Source: Streptomyces cyaneus (lineage in GTDB: Bacteria > Actinomycetota > Actinomycetes > Streptomycetales > Streptomycetaceae). From it: a stretch of 64,000 bases of DNA. The stretch is from NCBI RefSeq assembly GCF_004028635.1, contig NZ_RQJW01000005.1, forward strand, positions 186,001 through 250,000, written 5' to 3'. Position 1 is the stretch's first letter. Every line of letters starts with the position of its first letter. Positions 60,483 through 64,000 of the stretch are shown here, piece by piece. The position numbers were made by a program, and so were the translations under genes. Under the pieces are notes generated by a model. It was given only the letters and a program-made list of their open reading frames with translations. It was not told the origin of the DNA and did not search any database.

Positions 60483-60812
60483 GTGCCGACCTACCAGTAC
60501 CAGTGCACCGAGTGCGGCGAGGGCCTCGAGGCGGTGCAGAAGTTCACGGACGACGCCCTGACCGAGTGCCCCAGCTGCCAGGGCCGCCTCAAGAAGGTGT
60601 TCTCCGCGGTCGGCATCGTCTTCAAGGGCTCCGGCTTCTACCGCAACGACAGCCGCGGCTCCTCGTCGAGCAGCTCGCCGGCGTCGTCGAAGCCGTCGAC
60701 GTCCTCCTCGTCCGACTCGTCCTCTTCGTCCTCCTCGACGTCTTCTACGTCGTCCTCGGACTCGAAGTCGTCGAGCGCCGGCACCTCCTCCAGCAGCAGC
60801 TCCGCCGCGTAA
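60483..60812 (+). CDS. FmdB-family zinc-ribbon protein with serine-rich tail
   Basis: 109 aa from a GTG with AGGAGGAAGAC upstream. The N-terminal FmdB zinc ribbon PTYQYQCTECGEGLEAVQKF with a second CPSCQG pair is complete at 45 aa. The rest (about 58-109) is almost pure Ser with some Thr, Lys and Ala, disordered. FmdB proteins are putative regulators or chaperones of unknown mode; the Ser tail is unusual in length. It precedes MTA phosphorylase on the same strand. Confidence 0.88.
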   Translation: MPTYQYQCTECGEGLEAVQKFTDDALTECPSCQGRLKKVFSAVGIVFKGSGFYRNDSRGSSSSSSPASSKPSTSSSSDSSSSSSSTSSTSSSDSKSSSAGTSSSSSSAA

Positions 60813-60817
60813 GCGCC

Positions 60818-60835
60818 TCCTACGCGCGCGTAGGA
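60818..60835 (+). terminator. Palindromic hairpin after fmdB
   Basis: TCCTACGCGCGCGTAGGA is a perfect 18-bp palindrome 6 bp after the fmdB stop. It can form a 7-bp stem with a CGCG loop, so termination is likely but not proven. Confidence 0.6.
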
Positions 60836-60911
60836 CCCCACTTCTTACGGGACCCTGTCGTCATCCGGCGGCGGGGTCCTCGGCTTCTCCGGGTCCGGTT
60901 AGGGTGCGGGC

Positions 60912-61754
60912 ATGGCGAACAAGGCGAACGCAGAACTCGGCGTGATCGGCGGCTCCGGCTTCTACTCGTTCCTCGACGACGTGACCGAGATACAGGTGGA
61001 CACCCCGTACGGGCCGCCCAGTGACTCCCTCTTCCTCGGCGAGATCGCCGGCCGACGGGTCGCCTTCCTGCCCCGGCACGGACGCGGCCACCATCTGCCG
61101 CCGCACCGGATCAACTACCGAGCCAACCTCTGGGCCCTGCGCTCGCTCGGCGTGCGCCAGGTCCTCGCCCCGTGCGCGGTGGGCGGTCTGCGTCCCGAGT
61201 ACGGGCCGGGCACCCTGCTCGTGCCGGACCAGCTGGTCGACCGCACGAAGTCCCGGGTCGGCACGTACTTCGACGGGCTGCCGCTGCCCGACGGCGCCGT
61301 ACCGAACGTGGTGCACGTCTCCTTGGCCGACCCCTACTGCCCCGCCGGACGCGCGGCCGCGCTGAAGGCGGCTCGCGGGCAGGACTGGGAGCCGGTGGAC
61401 GGCGGCACGCTGGTGGTCATAGAGGGGCCGCGCTTCTCGACCCGTGCCGAATCGTTGTGGCACCAGGCGCAGGGCTGGTCGGTGGTAGGCATGACCGGTC
61501 ACCCCGAGGCGGCGCTCGCCCGTGAACTCGAGCTCTGCTACAGCGCGTTGGCCCTGGTCACCGACCTCGACGCGGGCGCCGAGACCGGCGAGGGCGTCTC
61601 GCACGACGAGGTGCTGCGGGTGTTCGCGGCGAACGTGGACCGGCTGCGGGGCGTGCTCTTCGACGCGGTGGCCGCGCTGCCGGCGAACGAGGAGCGGGAC
61701 TGCCTGTGCACGAACGCGCTGGGCGGGATGGATCCGGGGTTCGAGCTGCCGTAG
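60912..61754 (+). CDS. mtnP: S-methyl-5'-thioadenosine phosphorylase
   Basis: 280 aa, ATG. LGVIGGSGFYSFLDD, FLPRHGRGHHLPPHRINYRANLWALRSLG, VIEGPRFSTRAES and GMTGHPEAALARELE match the PNP/MTAP family, with the residues typical of MTAP. It phosphorolyses 5'-methylthioadenosine from polyamine and other SAM reactions to adenine and methylthioribose-phosphate. There are no other methionine-salvage genes in the window. It is single-copy downstream of fmdB. Confidence 0.93.
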   Translation: MANKANAELGVIGGSGFYSFLDDVTEIQVDTPYGPPSDSLFLGEIAGRRVAFLPRHGRGHHLPPHRINYRANLWALRSLGVRQVLAPCAVGGLRPEYGPGTLLVPDQLVDRTKSRVGTYFDGLPLPDGAVPNVVHVSLADPYCPAGRAAALKAARGQDWEPVDGGTLVVIEGPRFSTRAESLWHQAQGWSVVGMTGHPEAALARELELCYSALALVTDLDAGAETGEGVSHDEVLRVFAANVDRLRGVLFDAVAALPANEERDCLCTNALGGMDPGFELP

Positions 61755-61771
61755 GGGGCGGATGTTCGGGG

Positions 61772-61815
61772 GGGCGGAACTCCTCACTCCTCGGTCGAGT
61801 AGGGCGGAACTCCTC
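61772..61815 (+). repeat. 14-bp direct repeat after mtnP
   Basis: GGGCGGAACTCCTC occurs at 61772-61785 and 61802-61815, 30 bp apart, between mtnP and the CpaB-like gene. Confidence 0.8.
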
Positions 61816-61931
61816 GTTCGGGTGGGGGAGTTTTCCACAACCGGTCGGTAGTCCACGGGCTCCGGCGGGCGGCGGCGCGATGCCTCATCGTGGGCACGCA
61901 AGCCGTTCCGTCGTCGCAGGTGGTGGTCCCG

Positions 61932-62523
61932 ATGTCCGTTGCTCCGTCGCCCTTTTACCCGCCTTCCCCTTCCCCTTCCTCTCCCGTTCCCCCTCCCCCT
62001 TCCTCTCCCGTTGCTCCGCTCCCGCCGGGCACGGATGCTCCGGCCACATGCGAGGTGCCGCACTTCGCTCCGGTACGGGTGCGTGGTGGGCGGTATCGAC
62101 TACGCCGGCTCGTACGGCACCGGAGGCGGGCCGTGGCGGTCGGGCTCGCCGTGACCGCGGCTGCACTCGTGGCGGCCGGCCCGCGGGAGGCCGACCGGGC
62201 GCGCGGGCATCCGGTGGCGGAACCGGTACACCAGCACCGGGCAGTGGAGCGGGTCTCCGCGCCGGTGCGGATCGCCGACGGGGCCGCCGTGCGGCTGCTG
62301 CGGCCCGGCGACCGGGTCGATGTGATCGCCGCGCAGGAGACGGCGACGGGCGCCGACGCCGCCCGGGTGGTCGCGCGCGGGGCACGGGTGACGAAGGTGC
62401 CGGAGCCGCTGGACGCCGCCGGAGAGAGCGGGGCGCTGGTAGTGCTGTCGGTGCCGCGTGCGACCGCGGCGCGCCTAGCCGGCGCGAGCGCCACGGCGCG
62501 GCTGGCGGTGACGTGGTGCTGAG
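61932..62523 (+). CDS. CpaB/RcpC-like protein (Flp pilus assembly family)
   Basis: 196 aa from an ATG with AGGTGGTGG; GTG 61890 is an alternative start. A Ser/Pro-rich N-terminus (PPSPSPSSPVPPPPSSPV), a short basic stretch and a TM (about 70-88), then a SAF/RcpC-type domain: RVSAPVRIADGAAVRLLRPGDRVDVIAA. RcpC/CpaB proteins act in Flp/Tad pilus assembly, but no other tad genes are present. A role in export or wall-binding is inferred only. Confidence 0.75.
61972..62012 (+). repeat. 24-bp-period pyrimidine-rich repeat
   Basis: CCCCTTCCTCTCCCGTT occurs at 61972-61988 and 61996-62012, in a C/T-rich tract within the Pro/Ser-coding part of the CpaB-like gene. Confidence 0.85.
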
Positions 62524-62615
62524 CCGGGGGCCCAACTGGACAGGGTGGCCGGGCCCTGACGTAGGTTGCGGATCGGTTTGTTCCACAACCTGTGCGCGCG
62601 AGGAGAGGCTCCGAA

Positions 62616-63074
62616 GTGAGCGAGAAGAAGGAACCGAGCGTCTGGGAGGGCTTCAAGGCCTTCCTGATGCGCGGGAACGTCGTCGATCTGGCCGTGGCGG
62701 TGGTCATCGGTGCCGCGTTCACCAACATCGTCAACGCGGTGGTGAAGGGGATCATCAACCCACTGGTCGGCGCGATCGGCACCAAGAACCTCGATCACTA
62801 CAGCTCGTGCCTGAGCTCGACGTGCGAGGGCGAGCAGGGAATCACGATCCTGTGGGGCTCGGTCCTCGGCGCGACCCTCAGCTTCGTGATCACCGCGGCC
62901 GTCGTCTACTTCCTGATGGTCCTGCCGATGGCCAAGTACCTGGCCCGGGTGGAGGCCCGCAGGAAGGCGAAGGAGGGTGCCCACGAGGTGGTCGAGGTGA
63001 CCGAGCTGGAGGTGCTCAAGGAGATCCGCGACGCATTGGTGGCGCAGCGCGGTTCAGGGCACAACGAGCAGTAA
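62616..63074 (+). CDS. mscL: Large-conductance mechanosensitive channel
   Basis: 152 aa from a GTG with AGGAGAGGC. SVWEGFKAFLMRGNVVDLAVAVVIGAAFTNIVNAVVKGIINPLVG is the first helix and pore region, the second helix FVITAAVVYFLMVLPMAKYL follows, and the C-terminal coiled coil (ELEVLKEIRDALVAQR) is present. Its periplasmic loop carries two Cys (SSCLSSTCEG). It opens on hypo-osmotic shock. It converges on a small gene 4 bp away. Confidence 0.95.
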   Translation: MSEKKEPSVWEGFKAFLMRGNVVDLAVAVVIGAAFTNIVNAVVKGIINPLVGAIGTKNLDHYSSCLSSTCEGEQGITILWGSVLGATLSFVITAAVVYFLMVLPMAKYLARVEARRKAKEGAHEVVEVTELEVLKEIRDALVAQRGSGHNEQ

Positions 63075-63078
63075 CGGC

Positions 63079-63261
63079 TCAGAGGTGGTGGGGCGGCTTC
63101 TCGTCGAGGAAGCGCTTCAGGTCGGCCGCGCTGTCACCGGCGGCGCCCGGCCGCTCGCCCCATCCTCGGTCCGTGTCGTCCGAGGACTGCTGGTCCAGCG
63201 GATCGTCGAAGATCAGCGCGGACTTCGGCTCGCGCGGCTCGGGGGCGGGGGCGGTACTCAT
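63079..63261 (-). CDS. Small acidic conserved hypothetical protein
   Basis: 60 aa from an ATG (MSTAPAPEPREPKSALIFDDP). Rich in Pro, Asp and Ser, hydrophilic, no domain or signal. It is placed right after mscL on the opposite strand, with 4 bp between stops. Similar small proteins occur at this position in Streptomyces; function unknown. Confidence 0.6.
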   Translation of the reverse strand: MSTAPAPEPREPKSALIFDDPLDQQSSDDTDRGWGERPGAAGDSAADLKRFLDEKPPHHL

Positions 63262-63387
63262 GCGTCCAGGGTACGGCCCGTGCGGCGGCCCTCCACGGCG
63301 ACAACCCTCCCGGCGGCGATCCCGGCGCTTGCGCGCTTGTGATCCCTTCGCAAGAAATTCCCCGCCCCATCTGCTGTGCTTGACCCC

Positions 63388-64000
63388 ATGACGTCCAGTT
63401 CGACTCCCGCGCCGGACTCCCCCCGCCCGCCCGGAACCCGCCACCCGCTGCGCAGGCTCACGGCCCGAGGCCGGGGTGAGGCGCACCGCGCCGCCACCCC
63501 GCTGGAACTCTTCTTCGACCTGTGCTTCGTGGTGGCCATCGCCCAAGCCGGCATGCAGCTGGTGCACGCGGTCGCCGAGGGGCACGCGGGCGAGGGGATC
63601 CTCAATTACGCGATGGTGTTCTTCGCCATCTGGTGGGCCTGGATGAACTTCACCTGGTTCGCCTCGGCCTACGACAACGACGACGTGCTCTACCGGGTCG
63701 TCACCCTGATCCAGATGGCCGGTGTGCTGGTCCTGGCGGCCGGGGTCTCCCGGGCGTTCGAGGACCATGAGTTCCTGGCGGTGTGGCTGGGCTATGTGGT
63801 CATGCGGCTCGCCCTGGCGGCGCAGTGGCTGCGGGCGGCCAGGTCGAGTGAGGGCCCGGAGCGGACGATGGCCCTGCGGTACACCGTCGGCGTGCTGCTG
63901 TGTCTGGTCGGCTGGCTGGGGCTGGTGGTGCTGCCCGAGGACGCCAGGCCCTGGCTGTTCCTGGTCATGGCGATCCTCGAGTTGTGTGTGCCGCCGTACG
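63388..64000 (+). CDS. Low temperature requirement protein A-like membrane protein (cut by window edge)
   Basis: The first 204 codons from an ATG are visible. After a basic Pro-rich N-terminus, TPLELFFDLCFVVAIAQAG and WWAWMNFTWFASAYDNDDVLYRVVTLIQM match the LtrA family (low-temperature requirement A, first seen in Listeria). Six hydrophobic segments are visible, so it is polytopic. The family's function is unknown. The gene runs off the end of the window. Confidence 0.88.
   Translation, partial: MTSSSTPAPDSPRPPGTRHPLRRLTARGRGEAHRAATPLELFFDLCFVVAIAQAGMQLVHAVAEGHAGEGILNYAMVFFAIWWAWMNFTWFASAYDNDDVLYRVVTLIQMAGVLVLAAGVSRAFEDHEFLAVWLGYVVMRLALAAQWLRAARSSEGPERTMALRYTVGVLLCLVGWLGLVVLPEDARPWLFLVMAILELCVPPY

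Noticed and set aside
61838..61850. DnaA box at TTTTCCACAAC
   Set aside because: A single near-match without clustering, DnaA or origin genes nearby is expected by chance.

Overview
The window reads as core chromosome of a Streptomyces species. The DNA is very GC-rich with strong third-position bias, GTG starts are frequent, and it carries Streptomyces hallmarks: a SsgA-like sporulation regulator, a resuscitation-promoting factor, the SepX-type division membrane protein, actinobacterial protein O-mannosyltransferase and tandem MecA_N-type penicillin-binding proteins. From memory, the order ispE-ksgA-rpf-tatD, rsmI/pmt, two PBPs, ssgE, cbiMQO, then galU-moeA-moaC-mog and mscL matches the S. 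coelicolor region around SCO3148-SCO3190. I could not check this by alignment. No prophage, insertion sequence, CRISPR array or rRNA was seen; there is one tRNA, tRNA-Ala(CGC).

Layout. 1-8.8 kb: two paralogous proline-rich PQQ-propeller membrane proteins (one cut by the window edge), an ABC-F ATPase, a Tat-exported peptidoglycan amidase, and an MHYT sensor plus nitrate/nitrite-sensing kinase operon. 9-16.9 kb: ispE, ksgA, an Rpf muralytic enzyme, a TatD hydrolase, a zinc-ribbon protein, rsmI and a divergent pmt, followed by a small exported protein. 17-24.8 kb: tandem PBPs, ssgE, a cbiMQO nickel/cobalt ECF transporter, then ohrR and ohr. 24.8-31.7 kb: a serine hydrolase, a DUF1876 protein, then an unusual group made of a TIR-domain six-TM protein, a divergent HIT protein, a small TM protein and a metallophosphoesterase, followed by a methyltransferase and a small exported protein. 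31.7-40.7 kb: a DMT permease with a YbaK deacylase, a methyltransferase, a TetR-MMPL efflux unit with two operators, and a tricorn-type protease. 40.9-46.5 kb: a mymA-like operon (flavin monooxygenase, alpha/beta hydrolase, SDR) divergent from a MerR regulator, then exonuclease III and an acetyltransferase. 46.5-54.2 kb: an MFS permease, tRNA-Ala, and the galU-moeA/glp-moaC-mog-rimJ-sepX group, which joins molybdenum cofactor enzymes to the cell-division gephyrin/SepX pair. 54.3-64 kb: penicillin acylase, a cation/H+ antiporter, MFS, FmdB, MTA phosphorylase, a CpaB-like protein, MscL and LtrA (cut by the edge).

What stands out. (1) Short tandem duplications sit on or next to stop codons of at least six genes (13-36 bp period). 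(2) A dispersed intergenic repeat (core GGGGCGCGGGGAACTGCGCG) occurs three times, always in the same orientation and always next to a gene 3' end. (3) The TIR/HIT/small-TM/phosphoesterase group is the best candidate for an undescribed nucleotide-signalling or immune system. (4) Several well-formed candidate operators are visible: a Nur-like box at a probably leaderless cbiM, paired TetR palindromes, a MerR-type inverted repeat, an OhrR-type inverted repeat and 11-bp phased direct repeats. All functional statements come from motif reading and family knowledge; no database search was possible.
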